Source: Gemmatimonas sp. (GTDB lineage Bacteria > Gemmatimonadota > Gemmatimonadetes > Gemmatimonadales > Gemmatimonadaceae). From it: 64,000 bases of DNA. The notes below the pieces were generated by a model. That model did not search any database and was not told where the DNA came from. It saw nothing but the letters and a program-made list of their open reading frames with translations. Made by a program: the position numbers and the translations under genes. The stretch lies in assembly GCA_023910675.1 (NCBI GenBank), contig JAAVWC010000003.1, forward strand, positions 181,059 to 245,058, given 5' to 3'. Shown piece by piece: positions 52,949 to 63,460 of the stretch (positions are counted from its first letter, which is position 1; each line of letters opens with the position of its first letter).

Positions 52949-53551
52949 TCAGCCCTGATACCGCTTCGCCACTTCCGCCCAGTTCACCACGTTCCAGAAG
53001 GCCCCGAGGTAATCGGCGCGACGGTTCTGATACTTGAGGTAGTAGGCGTGCTCCCACACATCCACGCCGAGGATGGCGTGCTTGCCTTCCATGAGCGGGT
53101 TGTCCTGATTGGGCGTGCTCACGATCGACAGCGCGCCGTTGGTCGAGACCAGCCACGCCCAGCCAGAGCCGAAGCGACCCATGCCGGCGGCCTGGAACTG
53201 CTCCTTGAACGTCGCAAAGGAACCGAAGGCCTTCGTAATGGCATCGGCCAGCGCGCCAGTCGGTTCACCGCCGGCGTTCGGCGCCATCAGCTGCCAGAAC
53301 AGCGAGTGGTTCCAGTGCCCGCCGCCGTTGTTGCGCACCGCCGTACGCACCGCTTCCGGAACGTCGTTGATCCTGCTGCACAGTTCGTCGAGCGACCACG
53401 ACGCAAGCTCCGGGGCCTTTTCGATGGCCGCGTTGAGATTCGTCACGTACGCCTGATGATGCTTGCCATGATGGATGTTCATGGTCTGCGCATCGATGTG
53501 CGGCTCGAGCGCTTCGAGCGCGTACGGCAGAGCAGGTAAGGTATGGGCCAT
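52949..53551 (-). CDS. sodA: Superoxide dismutase, Mn type
   Basis: 200 residues from [20 protein letters not shown]. Metal ligands lie in [11 protein letters not shown] (His), [10 protein letters not shown] (His) and [15 protein letters not shown] (Asp, His). GGHWNH together with the Gln in NQDNPLM are the residue choices of Mn rather than Fe enzymes. There is no signal peptide, so it is cytosolic. It dismutes superoxide to hydrogen peroxide and oxygen. It follows the DedA gene by 38 bases on the same strand and ends at the shared bidirectional terminator. Confidence 0.96.
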   Translation of the reverse strand: MAHTLPALPYALEALEPHIDAQTMNIHHGKHHQAYVTNLNAAIEKAPELASWSLDELCSRINDVPEAVRTAVRNNGGGHWNHSLFWQLMAPNAGGEPTGALADAITKAFGSFATFKEQFQAAGMGRFGSGWAWLVSTNGALSIVSTPNQDNPLMEGKHAILGVDVWEHAYYLKYQNRRADYLGAFWNVVNWAEVAKRYQG

Positions 53552-53589
53552 GACAATGGTCTCCAGAAGTGTGAGAAGGAAGTCGGAAC

Positions 53590-54228
53590 TCAGGCCGACG
53601 CGGCCTTGTTCCGCCGTTCGCGCAGCCAGGCAATGATGCCCGGCAGGACCGACAGAAACACCACGAGCAGAATGATCTTTTCGACGTGCTTGGCCACCCC
53701 TGGCACCGTGCGGGCGAGCACCCATCCGGTCAAAAGCATGCTCCAGATCCAGAGCACGCCGCCAATCACGTTGTACGACAGGAACGCGCGGTACTCCATG
53801 CGCCCGACACCCGCCACCACCGGCGCAAACGTTCTCACGATCGGCATGAAGCGGGCAATGATGATCGTCCTGCCGCCGTGCTTCTCGTAGAACGCTTGCG
53901 CACGCAACAAATGATCCTTGTGGAATAGCAGCGAGTCTTCCCGGGTAAAAATACGCGGCCCGGTGGTCTTGCCTACACCGTAGCCCACGGTGTCGCCTAC
54001 AATGGCCGCCACGGTCAGAATACAGCCCAGCAACCACACATTGAGTCCGAAGGCCGGATCGGCCGCCAGCAGTCCCGCAGTGACCAGCAGCGAGTCGCCC
54101 GGCAGGAAGAAACCAACCAACAGCCCGGTTTCGGCAAAAATGATGAGGGTGAGGCCAATGTACCCGGCCCACTTCACGAGGCCTTCGAGGTCGCGGAGCT
54201 GATCGAACAGCTGAGTGAGGAATTCCAA
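53590..54228 (-). CDS. DedA/SNARE-associated family membrane protein
   Basis: 212 residues taking TTG 54228 as start (product [20 protein letters not shown]), because AGGG lies upstream and this is how DedA proteins normally begin. GTG 54255 is an alternative. The family core is clear: [20 protein letters not shown], the re-entrant [10 protein letters not shown] and the F/Y-x3-R motif in [21 protein letters not shown]-terminal helices and a basic tail (WLRERRNK) follow. DedA proteins are likely flippases for undecaprenyl phosphate or phosphatidylethanolamine, dependent on the proton gradient. Precedes sodA in one unit; diverges from the GH38 gene. Confidence 0.94.
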   Translation of the reverse strand: MEFLTQLFDQLRDLEGLVKWAGYIGLTLIIFAETGLLVGFFLPGDSLLVTAGLLAADPAFGLNVWLLGCILTVAAIVGDTVGYGVGKTTGPRIFTREDSLLFHKDHLLRAQAFYEKHGGRTIIIARFMPIVRTFAPVVAGVGRMEYRAFLSYNVIGGVLWIWSMLLTGWVLARTVPGVAKHVEKIILLVVFLSVLPGIIAWLRERRNKAASA

Positions 54229-54337
54229 ACGGTCGCCCTGAAATCGTAAAGCCACGCAAAGCCGAAGGGGCGCGCAGCACCTCCCCAAAGCTCAATGGGC
54301 TTGCCGTTGGGGTCAACCGCGGGCGACTTTCCGCCGC

Positions 54338-57121
54338 GTGACCGTTCGCGCCGAGCCGCCGGAACCTGAGACCGTCAACAACGCCCCGCTACGGGTGTTC
54401 GTGGTCCCGCATACCCACTGGGACCGGGAGTGGTACCACGTCGCGCCGCGCTTCCGGCAGCGGCTGGTCGCCCTCATCGACACTCTGCTCGACTATCCGC
54501 AGGGGCCGTTCCTCCTCGACGGGCAAGCCATCACGCTGCGCGATTACCTGGCCGTGCGTCCGGAGCGGGAGGGGGCGCTTCGTCGGGCGTTGGCCAGCGG
54601 AGCGCTGGAGGCCGGCCCGTGGTTTGTCCTGGCCGACAACCTCATTCCGTCGGGTGAGGCCATCGTGCGGAATCTCGAGGCAGGCGCCCGCGTGCTGCGC
54701 TACTTCGGGGCCGCGGCCCCGGCCGTCGCGTATTGTCCCGACAGTTTTGGGCACCCGGCGGCCATGCCTGCCATCGCGGCCGGCTTCGGCTTGCCCGTGG
54801 CCATCGTGTGGCGCGGTCTGGGGGGCACGCAGCATCCGCCCGCGCGCGTGCTGCGCTGGCAGTCGCCAGACGGCACCGCCGTGGCCATCTGTCACCTCCC
54901 TCACGACGGGTACGAATTCGGGAGCGCCTTGCCTACCGACACCCACGCCGCGCGGGCCCGGTGGCACCAGCTGGCACCGCTCCTCTCCGAGGCTGCCCCC
55001 GCCGGAGTCGCACTGCTGCTCAATGGTGCCGACCATCATGCGCGCCAGCGTGCGCTGCCTCAGGCGCTTGCGGCGCTACAGATTGCTGCCGGATCGACCG
55101 CCACGATCACCCACAGTACGCTGTCCGCATGGGCGAGCGCGTTCGTAAACGCGTGGCTCACACAGGCCGACGTCCCCGTTGTCCGCGGTGAGCTCCGCGA
55201 CTCCTACGGATACACCTGGACGTTGGGCGGGACCCTCGCCACGCGAGCGCCGCAAAAGCGCCGCAACGCGCTCCTCGAACGCGGCTTGCTGCGTGACGTC
55301 GAGCCGTGGATCGCCCTCACGCGTCTGTACGCGTCGGAGGCGCGTGACTCCGACGACGCCCGTATCGGCGTGTCGCACCTGCCAGCCTTGTTGCATCGTG
55401 CGTGGGAGGATCTCCTCGCCACACATCCCCACGATACGCTCTGCGGCTGCTCCACCGACGGTGTCGCACGCAGTATGGACCTCCAGCAGGAGCTTGTGGC
55501 AGAGCAGGGAAAGGGACTGCGTGCCGCCGCGCTGGAGCACGTCATTGGCTACAACGCGGTGGCAGCGCGTGCCCCGTCGCCGCGCGGCGCACCGCAATTC
55601 GACTGGCGTCGACTCCTGCTGCGCAACCGCGCCGCGCGCGCACGCGGCGGTGTGGCCACCGTGCACTTGATCGACACGCTCGGTGATGTCGCCGTGGGTC
55701 CGGGAAGTGGGCATGCGGCGCCCCTGCGCGCACCCTCGTCGACGCTCGAGACCGGCGCCGTGCAGGCACAGCCGCTGTCCACCAAGACGCGTTTCGATCG
55801 GCGCGAATCACCGCAGCACTATCCCGACAACGATCTCGTCGCCGAACACCGCTGCCTGCTCTGGGTCCCTCCGGTGCCCGCACTTGGCGTGCAGCTCTGG
55901 AGTCACGAACAGTGGAGGCAGCAGAGCGCCCCCGCCGCTGCGGTTACCGTGCGGCAGCAAGCGCAATCCACGGTCATCGATAACGGACGACTCCAGCTCA
56001 CATGGCAACACGCCAGCGACGCCGCACGGGAGAGTGCTCCGTCGTTGAAGCTTCGCGTGGACGACCGCGAGCTTTCGTCGTTGCTGTCGCTCGAAGTTCA
56101 GCGCGACGAGGGAGACACCTATACGCCCGCTCCGCGCGGAGCCGTCGAACAACTCCGTTGTACGCACGCACGACTCATGTCACGCGGTCCGCTGCGTGCC
56201 GTCATCCGGCTCTGGTGGCGTACCGCGTCGCGTGCGCGGCGCGCCGGTGATGACGGCACCATCGTGGTACGCACCGACCTCGTTGTCGATGCCATGTCGC
56301 CGGCAATCGTCTGTCACGTTCACGGACATTCGCATCGCACCAATCACCGGCTGCAGCTGGTGTGGCACACCGATGTCCAGCACCGCCACATCCCGCACGG
56401 AAACGTGTGGGCTGATGCCGCGTTCGGTCCCGTGCGTCGTGACGTCATTACCGCACCGGCACACAGCGCCGAGGCCGTACCGCACGGCATGCCCATGCAT
56501 CGCTGGGTGATGCACACCAACGCGATGTTCGGGGCCACCATGATTGCCGACGGGCTCGCCGACGCGCACGTTCACGATCATCGTCTGGCGCTTACGCTAC
56601 TGCGCGGTACCGGCGAACTCTCGCGGAATACCGTGAACGAGCGGCCGGGGCATGCGGGATGGCCGGTTCCCACGCCCGGCGCGCAGTGCCTGGGTGCGTT
56701 CAGCGCACGCACGGCATTGTACCTGCACGGCCCCATGAGCGACGACCTGCTTTCTCGCGTGCGGGACGTGTATGACGATGTGCTGTTGCCGTTGGTCGGC
56801 GAGAGCTGGCGCGACGCCGCGCAGGGCGGCGCATGGGGTGGCCCCGAGGTCGTCGGCGAAGCGTTCGAACTCTCGGCCGTTACGCTGTCTGCGCATGACG
56901 AGGAGGCCATCGTTGTGCGGCTCGTGAACCTCACGACACGCGCCGCGTGGGGCGCCCTGCGCATGCCGTTCTCCGGGCCGTGGAAGTTCACCTCGTGCCG
57001 GCTCGACGAAACGCCCATTGCGCCGCCGGTGACGCACGAGGATGCACTCACCTTCGAGGCGCCGCCGCGCGCCATCGTTACGCTGCGCGTGCGTCGGGCG
57101 GAGCCGTCGGCGGTTCGGTAG
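54338..57121 (+). CDS. Glycoside hydrolase family 38 alpha-mannosidase-like protein
   Basis: 927 residues, GTG start. The GH38 zinc site [10 protein letters not shown] is at about 24-33 and the nucleophile Asp is in [18 protein letters not shown]-type [19 protein letters not shown] marks the middle three-helix domain. Large beta-sandwich C-terminal domains follow, with [17 protein letters not shown] and [15 protein letters not shown]. No signal peptide is visible, so it is probably cytosolic and trims mannose from imported oligosaccharides. It heads the glycan island and its last 44 bases overlap the convergent permease gene. Sugar specificity (mannose or a modified mannoside) is inferred from the family only. 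Confidence 0.92.
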   Translation: MTVRAEPPEPETVNNAPLRVFVVPHTHWDREWYHVAPRFRQRLVALIDTLLDYPQGPFLLDGQAITLRDYLAVRPEREGALRRALASGALEAGPWFVLADNLIPSGEAIVRNLEAGARVLRYFGAAAPAVAYCPDSFGHPAAMPAIAAGFGLPVAIVWRGLGGTQHPPARVLRWQSPDGTAVAICHLPHDGYEFGSALPTDTHAARARWHQLAPLLSEAAPAGVALLLNGADHHARQRALPQALAALQIAAGSTATITHSTLSAWASAFVNAWLTQADVPVVRGELRDSYGYTWTLGGTLATRAPQKRRNALLERGLLRDVEPWIALTRLYASEARDSDDARIGVSHLPALLHRAWEDLLATHPHDTLCGCSTDGVARSMDLQQELVAEQGKGLRAAALEHVIGYNAVAARAPSPRGAPQFDWRRLLLRNRAARARGGVATVHLIDTLGDVAVGPGSGHAAPLRAPSSTLETGAVQAQPLSTKTRFDRRESPQHYPDNDLVAEHRCLLWVPPVPALGVQLWSHEQWRQQSAPAAAVTVRQQAQSTVIDNGRLQLTWQHASDAARESAPSLKLRVDDRELSSLLSLEVQRDEGDTYTPAPRGAVEQLRCTHARLMSRGPLRAVIRLWWRTASRARRAGDDGTIVVRTDLVVDAMSPAIVCHVHGHSHRTNHRLQLVWHTDVQHRHIPHGNVWADAAFGPVRRDVITAPAHSAEAVPHGMPMHRWVMHTNAMFGATMIADGLADAHVHDHRLALTLLRGTGELSRNTVNERPGHAGWPVPTPGAQCLGAFSARTALYLHGPMSDDLLSRVRDVYDDVLLPLVGESWRDAAQGGAWGGPEVVGEAFELSAVTLSAHDEEAIVVRLVNLTTRAAWGALRMPFSGPWKFTSCRLDETPIAPPVTHEDALTFEAPPRAIVTLRVRRAEPSAVR

Positions 57122-57977
57122 CGGGGCGTGCGCGCCGCGCGGCATGGTGTTCCGCGAGGCGTTCCCCCAGTAACGTCGCGCACACCACCGTGCCGATCAG
57201 CGCGATCCCTGGCACGAGCGCAATCCACGGCGCCACCAGCAGCCATTCGCGCCCACCGGAAATCATGTTCCCCCAACTCGCCGTCGGCGGCTGCACACCA
57301 AGCCCCAGGAACGACAGACCACTCTCGAGAACGATGGCGTTACCTACGCCCAGGGTGGTTGCGACGAGCGCACTCCCGAGTGCGTTCGGCAGCACATGAC
57401 GCCACACGACTCGACGCGGTGGAACGCCGAGCGCCGATGCCCCCTCCACGAAGGGGAGTAGGCGCACCGACTGTACCTCCGCGCGCACGAGTCGCATTAC
57501 GGACATCCATCCGGTCAGGCCGAGCACCACGATTACCACGCCAAGCCCCGGTCCCCAGAGCGCGGCAATGACCAACAGCAGCACGAGTCGCGGCACGGCC
57601 AGTAACGCATCACCGAGCGCCGTGATCACGCGGTCCCACACACCGCCGCGCCACCCGGCCACCGCGCCCAACGCGATACCGGCCGCGCCGGACAACACCG
57701 ACCCCGCCACACCGACGAAGAGCGAGACGCGCGCGCCCACCCACAGGCGCACCATGAGATCTCGGCCAAAGGCATCGGTCCCCAGCAGATGCCAATGGCC
57801 AAGCCGGTCGCTGGCAAACGGTGGCGTGAGTCGCGTCGCCAGCACGTCCCCGATGTCGCGTGCGCCGTCGCTCGCCAACGACGGCACGATGAGCGCGGCC
57901 AGCGTCATGCCCGCCAACAGCACGAACGGCACGCTCGTGACGAGACGATGGCGCGCACGGCGGTTCGTGTTTCCCAT
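57078..57977 (-). CDS. ABC transporter permease, DppC/OppC-like
   Basis: 299 residues from MGNTNRRARHRLVTSV. An N-terminal helix (VPFVLLAGMTLAALIVPSL), a periplasmic loop with HLLGTDAFGRDLMVRLWVGAR and five further helices follow the DppC plan. The EAA loop EGASALGVPPRRVVWRHVLPNA contacts the ATPase. The stop of dppB lies 9 bases upstream, so the two permeases form one operon. Imports peptides or, given the neighbours, possibly oligosaccharides. No ATPase gene is in the window. Confidence 0.94.
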   Translation of the reverse strand: MGNTNRRARHRLVTSVPFVLLAGMTLAALIVPSLASDGARDIGDVLATRLTPPFASDRLGHWHLLGTDAFGRDLMVRLWVGARVSLFVGVAGSVLSGAAGIALGAVAGWRGGVWDRVITALGDALLAVPRLVLLLVIAALWGPGLGVVIVVLGLTGWMSVMRLVRAEVQSVRLLPFVEGASALGVPPRRVVWRHVLPNALGSALVATTLGVGNAIVLESGLSFLGLGVQPPTASWGNMISGGREWLLVAPWIALVPGIALIGTVVCATLLGERLAEHHAARRARPATEPPTAPPDARAA

Positions 57978-57985
57978 CGATGACG

Positions 57986-58960
57986 TCACTGGCGCCGCCG
58001 TGGATCGAGCAGCCACAAGCACCAATCCGCCAACAGGTTGGCCGCGATGACGCTGGCCGCGTACACGAGAGTCAGCCCAAGCACGACCGGGTAGTCACGC
58101 GCGCCGATGGCGCTCATCATCGCGCGCCCCAGTCCTGGCCACGCAAACACTTGCTCTACGAACACGGAGCCCGCGATGACCCCCGGCAGTGTCAGCCCGA
58201 AAAGCACCACCAGCGGCGTGAGCGACAAGCGCAGCACATAGCGCCACTCCACACGGCTCCGAGAAAGGCCGCGCGCATACGCACTCGTCACGAACGGCGC
58301 GCCACTCGCGTCGCGAATCGATTGCCGCGCATAGCGGGCCACGCCCGCCACGCCGGGCACACTCAACACCAGGAGCGGAAGCACCGCATGTCGCCAGCGA
58401 TCACTCCACGCCGCGTCGCCAGCGCTGGCGGGTGACTGCATGCCAAAGGCCGGCAGTCGCAGATACTCGGGCAATCCCAGCAGAGCCACACCGCTCGTGA
58501 ACAACGCCACCAGCGCCAACGCCAACCAGAAGCTCGGTGCCGCAAAGAGCGCCACGCTCACCAGCGAGAGCGCACGGTCCAGACGAGGCGCCGCGCGAAG
58601 TGCCTGCACGAGCCCCAGCAGCGTGCCCGCCACGAAACTGATCAGCATCGAAACGCCGCCCAGAAACAGCGAGACCGGGAGCGCCTCGGCGATCACCGTG
58701 CGTACCGGGAGCGCGCGAATGAGACTCGTGCCCAGATCACCGGTCAGCACACCGCCCAGCCATCGCGCATATTGCACCAGGAGCGGCGCGTCGAGCCCAA
58801 GCGTCGCCCGCACTCGCGCTGCCTCCTCGGCAGTGGCGGTCGGGGCTATCAGCAGCGTCGCCGGATCACCCGGCGCCAGATGGAGCAGCGCAAAGGTGAG
58901 CGTGGTGACGAGCCAGAGCAGGACAAGCGCATCGAGGACGCGCAGCGGAAGACGGTGCAC
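57986..58960 (-). CDS. ABC transporter permease, DppB/OppB-like
   Basis: 324 residues, GTG start. An N-terminal helix (LDALVLLWLVTTLTFALLHL) is followed by APGDPATLL and TLGLDAPLLVQYARWLGGVLTGDLG, the usual DppB loop. Five more helices follow, with the EAA-type segment ARGLSRSRVEWRYVLRLSLTP and the end FVEQVFAWPGLGRAMMSAIGARDYPVV. It pairs with the DppC-like protein to form the channel. Its start codon is only six bases from the start of the divergent solute-binding gene. Confidence 0.94.
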   Translation of the reverse strand: MHRLPLRVLDALVLLWLVTTLTFALLHLAPGDPATLLIAPTATAEEAARVRATLGLDAPLLVQYARWLGGVLTGDLGTSLIRALPVRTVIAEALPVSLFLGGVSMLISFVAGTLLGLVQALRAAPRLDRALSLVSVALFAAPSFWLALALVALFTSGVALLGLPEYLRLPAFGMQSPASAGDAAWSDRWRHAVLPLLVLSVPGVAGVARYARQSIRDASGAPFVTSAYARGLSRSRVEWRYVLRLSLTPLVVLFGLTLPGVIAGSVFVEQVFAWPGLGRAMMSAIGARDYPVVLGLTLVYAASVIAANLLADWCLWLLDPRRRQ

Positions 58961-58966
58961 GGCAGG

Positions 58967-60597
58967 ATGATGCCTCCCGAATTCCGCACGTCAACCCGTG
59001 CGACGTCATTCCGGCGTCTCCCCGCGAGGCTGCTGACACTGGCCGCTGCCACGTTCGGGCTCTGGAGCTGCCGTGCCGCGCCTCGTGAACCCGGCACGGC
59101 GGTCATTGCTTCCGGCACCGATCTCGAGTCGGGCAATCCGCTCGTCACAGTGCATCCGCTCTCTCGACAGGTGCAGCGACACGCGCTCTTCGTGACACTC
59201 GTCCGCCTGGACAGCGCGCTTCAGCCGGTTCCGTACTTCGCCTCACAGTGGCGGTGGGATGACGATCACCGGGCGGTCACCTTCATCCTCGACTCGACGC
59301 TCACCTGGCACGACGGTGTGCCCACCACGGCCACCGATGTGGCGTTCACACTGACCGCCGCCGGCGATTCGCTCCTCGGCTCTCCGCGGCGAAGCGATGT
59401 CGCCGTCATCGAGCGCGCGGAGGTGCTGTCGCGTTCCGTCATCCGGCTGCACTTCCGCGCGCCACTGCCATCACTGCCGTTCATCTTGGCCGAGCTGCCC
59501 ATCGTCCCCAAGCATCTGCTCGGCTCGGTGCCACGCGCCGAATGGCGAGGGCATGCCTTTGCCACCAATCCGGTGGGGAACGGACCATTTCGCTTTGCCT
59601 CACGTCGCGCGGGCCGCCAATGGCGCTTCGTGCGCAATGAGCGCTTCCCGATTGGCCATGGGAGGGCCGCCAGCCTTGCGCACCCTCGTCGTTGCCGTCG
59701 TCGATGAATCGGCCACCAAGTTCGCCGGGCTCGTCAGCGGCGAGCTCGATTTGGCCGGTGTGTCGCCCACCATGGCGCGCCTGGTGGAAAAGGACCGCAC
59801 GCTGCGGCTCATGTCTCCGCCGGTACTTTTCTCCACCGTGCTCGCGTTCAACACCACGCGCTCACCGTTCGACGACGTGCGCGTGCGTCGCGCGCTCTCA
59901 CTGGCCATTCAACGCGATCGATTGGTCTCGGCGGCCGTCGCCGGCTTCGCGACACCTGCCACGCATGCGGTACCCCCCGGCCTCCCTGTTTCGCCCACCA
60001 GTCACGCCGCGAACACCGGCGACGACGCTCGGCACGCTGACGCCTTGCTCACGCAAGCGGGATGGATTCGCTCCCCGGGAGAAACACGCCGGAGAAAGAA
60101 ACGGACGCCCGCTGCAGTTGACGCTACTCACCGTCGGTAGCGGTGACATGGCGGTCGAGCAATTGGTGCAGGCCGATCTCGCGGCGCTTGGCGTCGGGCT
60201 GAATATCCGTGTCATGGAGCTCGCTTCCTTCCTTGCCACCATCCGCAATCCGGACAAACAGTTTGATCTCGTGCTCACCGGAATTCCGGGTGACCTCGCC
60301 CTCGGGCATCTCTCCTCGCTGTTCGATTCGCAGCAGCGCGGCGGGGCGCTCGACTATAGCGGGTTCCACACGGCGGCACTCGACAGCGCACTCATGGCGG
60401 CGCGTACGGCGTCGCCGAGCGATGCCCCGCGTGCCTGGGCACGCGTCGACACCGTGCTGCTGCGCGACATGCCCGTGGCGTGGTTGTACCATGCGCGCGG
60501 CGTGCAGGGGCGATCGGTGCAGCTCGAACACGTCGAGATGGACCTTCGTGGTGAACTCGTTTCCGTGGCGCGCTGGACGCGCCGACAGGACCCCTGA
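58967..60597 (+). pseudogene. ABC transporter solute-binding protein (SBP_bac_5), two +1 frameshifts
   Basis: Begins MMPPEFRTSTRATS with a lipoprotein-like signal (TFGLWSC). The family-5 periplasmic-binding core is recognisable in three successive frames: SGTDLESGNPL ... YFASQWRWDDDHRAVTFILD ... NPVGNGPFRFASR; then ESATKFAGLVSGELDLAGVS ... VLAFNTTRSPFDDVRVRRALSLAI; then RPLQLTLLTVGSGDMAVEQL to ...ARWTRRQDP. The shifts are near 59655-59665 (GGCCATGGGAGGG) and 60090-60102 (GGAGAAAGAAACGG). Removing one base at each gives 542 residues, the normal family length. So the gene is either recently inactivated or misread. It should feed the DppBC-like permeases beside it. Confidence 0.88.
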
Positions 60598-60599
60598 CC

Positions 60600-63374
60600 G
60601 TGCTGCTGCCATTTGATCCGAACACCCGTCGCGCCGACACCGCGAAGGACACGTCACTCGGGGCGATTGCCGATGGACTCGCCCGCGAGTTGGCACCGTG
60701 GCGTAGCACCGGGCTGCCGATTCCGGTGGGCAAGGCCAAGCTGACGCGTGTGGGCGGCAGGTGCCCCGTCCACGGTATTCCCCTCGACTTTGATCCGTCG
60801 TCGCCGCACGCACATCGCTGCGGCCGATGCGCTACCGACTACACCGACCGTGAACATCACGACTGGTGGGTCATGGGCGCGCAGCTCTTTTCCGCCGAAC
60901 GTGCCGTTCACGCCGCGGCGCTCTTTCTCCTGCGCGGTGACGAGAGCCATCGCGATCTTGCGGCGCGGACGCTACGTGAGTTCGCTGAGCGCTACGAAAG
61001 CTGGCCGAATCGCGACAACGTCCTGGGGCCCACTCGGCCGTTCTTCAGCACCTATCTCGAGTCCATCTGGCTCATCAACATCTGTCACGCGCTCACGCTG
61101 CTCGAAGCGGCGGGAGAACATCGCTGTGGGGGCGTCGTCCGCGATCGGCTGATCGCGCCCAGCAGCACGCTGATCGACAGCTATCACGAAGGACGTTCCA
61201 ACCGACAGGTGTGGAATGAAGTAGCCGTACTGTCGGCACTGTCGGTGCTGGACAAGGCGCCGCAGGCTCGCCAGCGTGCCGAGAGCGACCGTGGTTTGCT
61301 GGGTATCATGCGTGAGGGACTCCTCGACGACGGCACCTGGTTCGAGGGAGAGAACTATCACCAGTTTGCGCATCGCGGCTTATGGTACGGCGTACAGTTC
61401 ATGCGCACGCACGGGGGCGAACTCCCGTCCGCGCTGCAGGCGAAATACACCGCCGGGTTCGTCACACCGTTCGCTGCACTCCTCCCCTGACGAAACACTA
61501 CCGTCGCGCCGCGACTCGCAGTACGCGGTGTCCATTCGGCAAGTGGCGATGGGCAGAGTGGTGTGAGCTTGGCTACGCCGAAAGCGGCGATTCGACGCTT
61601 GGCCGCGATGCTGTCTCGACTCTACGACGGCCGTGCCCCACAGGGCGACACGGGGCGCGCTCGCTCCACCGCGGATGCCGAGCGCAACACGCCGGCCGTC
61701 GCGCTCTCGCGCGCAGACTGCTCGTGGCGCGCGTTGCTCATGGCAGGCGCGCAGCCGGTGCCCGCTGAGTCGTGGCAGCCGCAGAGCCTCGTTCAGCCGA
61801 GGCAGGGCCTCGCGATCATCCGTCGGGATTCATCCCGCGTGTATGTCGCCCTCGAAGGCGGTGTGTCGGGCGGTGGTCATGGACACCCCGACCGGTTGTC
61901 ACTCACGTTGCAAACCGCCGCCCAGCGCTGGCTCGATGATCCGGGTACCGGCAGCTACGTCGAACGTACGTTGCACTGGTACCGGAGCACCCTCGCGCAT
62001 CATGCACCACTGGTGAACGGGGCGTCTCAATCGACTGGCGAAGCTGAGTTGCTGGCCTTCGAAGACCGCGGTGGTGCCGGTTGGATCAGCAAGAAGGCGG
62101 AGATCGCCCCTGGCGTGCGCGCGACACGGTCGGTGGTGGTGTGCGACGGGTATCTCGTCGATCTTCTGGAATGGCACGCCGACGAAGCGGTCACACTCAC
62201 GCTCCCCGTCGCGACCGGAAGGGTAGAACACGCCTCGAACTGGCGCCCCGCCACGATACGCAGTGCGGGCGCCCTCGAAGACGGTTTCGAGTTTCTCGAC
62301 CAGACGGAAGAGATGATCGAGCCTCCGCAGGTCGTAACGGTTACCGCCGCGCCAAGTGGTTCCCATGCGTCCGGTGCCCCGCACTCCGCCGGGGGCCGCT
62401 ACGCCATGTACGCCACCTACACCGCGGGTACCGACGCACGGTGGTGGCGGGCCGTCGCCCCCGGTGCGCCGGGATGCGAGCGAAGCAACCGCATAATGGT
62501 GGATGTGCATGGGACATCCGGACGGATTGTCGGCGTCTGGAGCTGGACGCAGGCCACGGGCTCGCAGCAGCCCGCGACGCAGGTGACCGTCAACGCCGCC
62601 GGCACCCCGGTGGCGAGCGTCACCACCAGCGATGGCACGACGGCGTCGCATGAACCGGCTCCACACGGTTGGCATATTGCGCTGCTCGCGCGACATTCGC
62701 GCAGCAGCATCGACTTGGAGGGTGTGCTCTCGAGTCAGGTCGAGAGCGCGCCCGAAGTCGCGGCCAGAAGCACGCCGGTCCGCACGCGCATGCCACTGCA
62801 CGTTCCCGAGCATGACGCAGCGCAGCCGCTCCACGCGCAAGGACTGCAACTCACACTCGGGGCCGAGCACTACGTGCAAACCGAGGACGCGTGGAATGGG
62901 GACAACACCCCGCAGGCGCAGCTTTCGTTGTGTGCCACCGCGAACGAACTGCTCGTGCATCTGGAGGTGCTCACCGGCCATCGCTCCACGGTTGATGGTC
63001 ACGATAATCCGGACCGCATGCCAGACAACCCGCTCGACAACGAGCGCGCCGATATCAATGCCGACGGCGTGCAGTGTTACATCGGTGCGCAAGGAGACGA
63101 CCTCGGGGTATGGCGGGCAGCGGTGTTGGCCGTGCCGATTTCCGGTGGCCGCGGCCGCGGGACGTCGCTGGTGCCCGAAGGCCCTGTCCCGGCGCTCTCG
63201 TCGGACGGGCACGCAAACGGCTGGAGCATGACGCTGCGGTGGCCGCGCGCTGCACTTCCCACCGGACCTCTGGTATTCGACCTGATCATCAACGAGCGTC
63301 CTCCCGAGCGGGAAGCGTCGGCGGGGGCAACTGGTGCTCAGCGGCGGGGGTGGCTTTGGTTACTTGCGTGGTGA
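60600..63374 (+). pseudogene. Heparinase II/III-type polysaccharide lyase with three +1 frameshifts
   Basis: GTG 60600, two bases after the previous stop. The N-terminal alpha/alpha toroid is clear (RAVHAAALFLLRGDESHRD, ESWPNRDNVLGPTRPFFSTY, SNRQVWNEV, DGTWFEGENYHQFAHRG). It breaks at a CCCC run near 61485 (in-frame TGA 61488), again near 61545 and near 61605. The short stretches between (DETLPSRRDSQYAVS; WRWAEWCELGYAESGD) rejoin SRLYDGRAPQGD in the original phase. The C-terminal beta-sheet domain has GGHGHPDRLSL and DPGTGSYVERTLHWYRS. A final carbohydrate-binding-like domain (about 62860-63370) follows. Restored length is about 923 residues. Family members cleave uronate polysaccharides such as heparan or alginate. 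No signal peptide is seen. Confidence 0.85.
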
Positions 63375-63421
63375 TCGACACACGCCGCGAACGGCACTCG
63401 CACTCCGCCTCCCCGACTAAG

Positions 63422-63439
63422 GCCCCACGCACGTGGGGC
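63422..63439 (+). terminator. Small GC hairpin before the RNA methyltransferase
   Basis: GCCCCAC and GTGGGGC pair around GCAC, 48 bases after the lyase stop and 10 bases before a TATAAT box. It may end the lyase transcript or mark an operator in the -35 region of the next gene. Confidence 0.4.
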
Positions 63440-63449
63440 GGGGAATCGC

Positions 63450-63455
63450 TATAAT
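63450..63455 (+). promoter_or_regulatory. TATAAT box giving a probable leaderless mRNA
   Basis: A perfect consensus -10 hexamer TATAAT is separated from the ATG at 63461 by only five bases. A start point six or seven bases downstream would fall on the ATG itself. No -35 match is seen at 17 bases upstream, where the small hairpin lies, and there is no Shine-Dalgarno. Confidence 0.45.
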
Positions 63456-63460
63456 CCGCC

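Noticed and set aside
61480..61612. Programmed +1 frameshifting in the lyase gene
   Set aside because: Three separate shifts in 130 bases, without a shared slippery motif or pause structure, are better explained by errors or decay.
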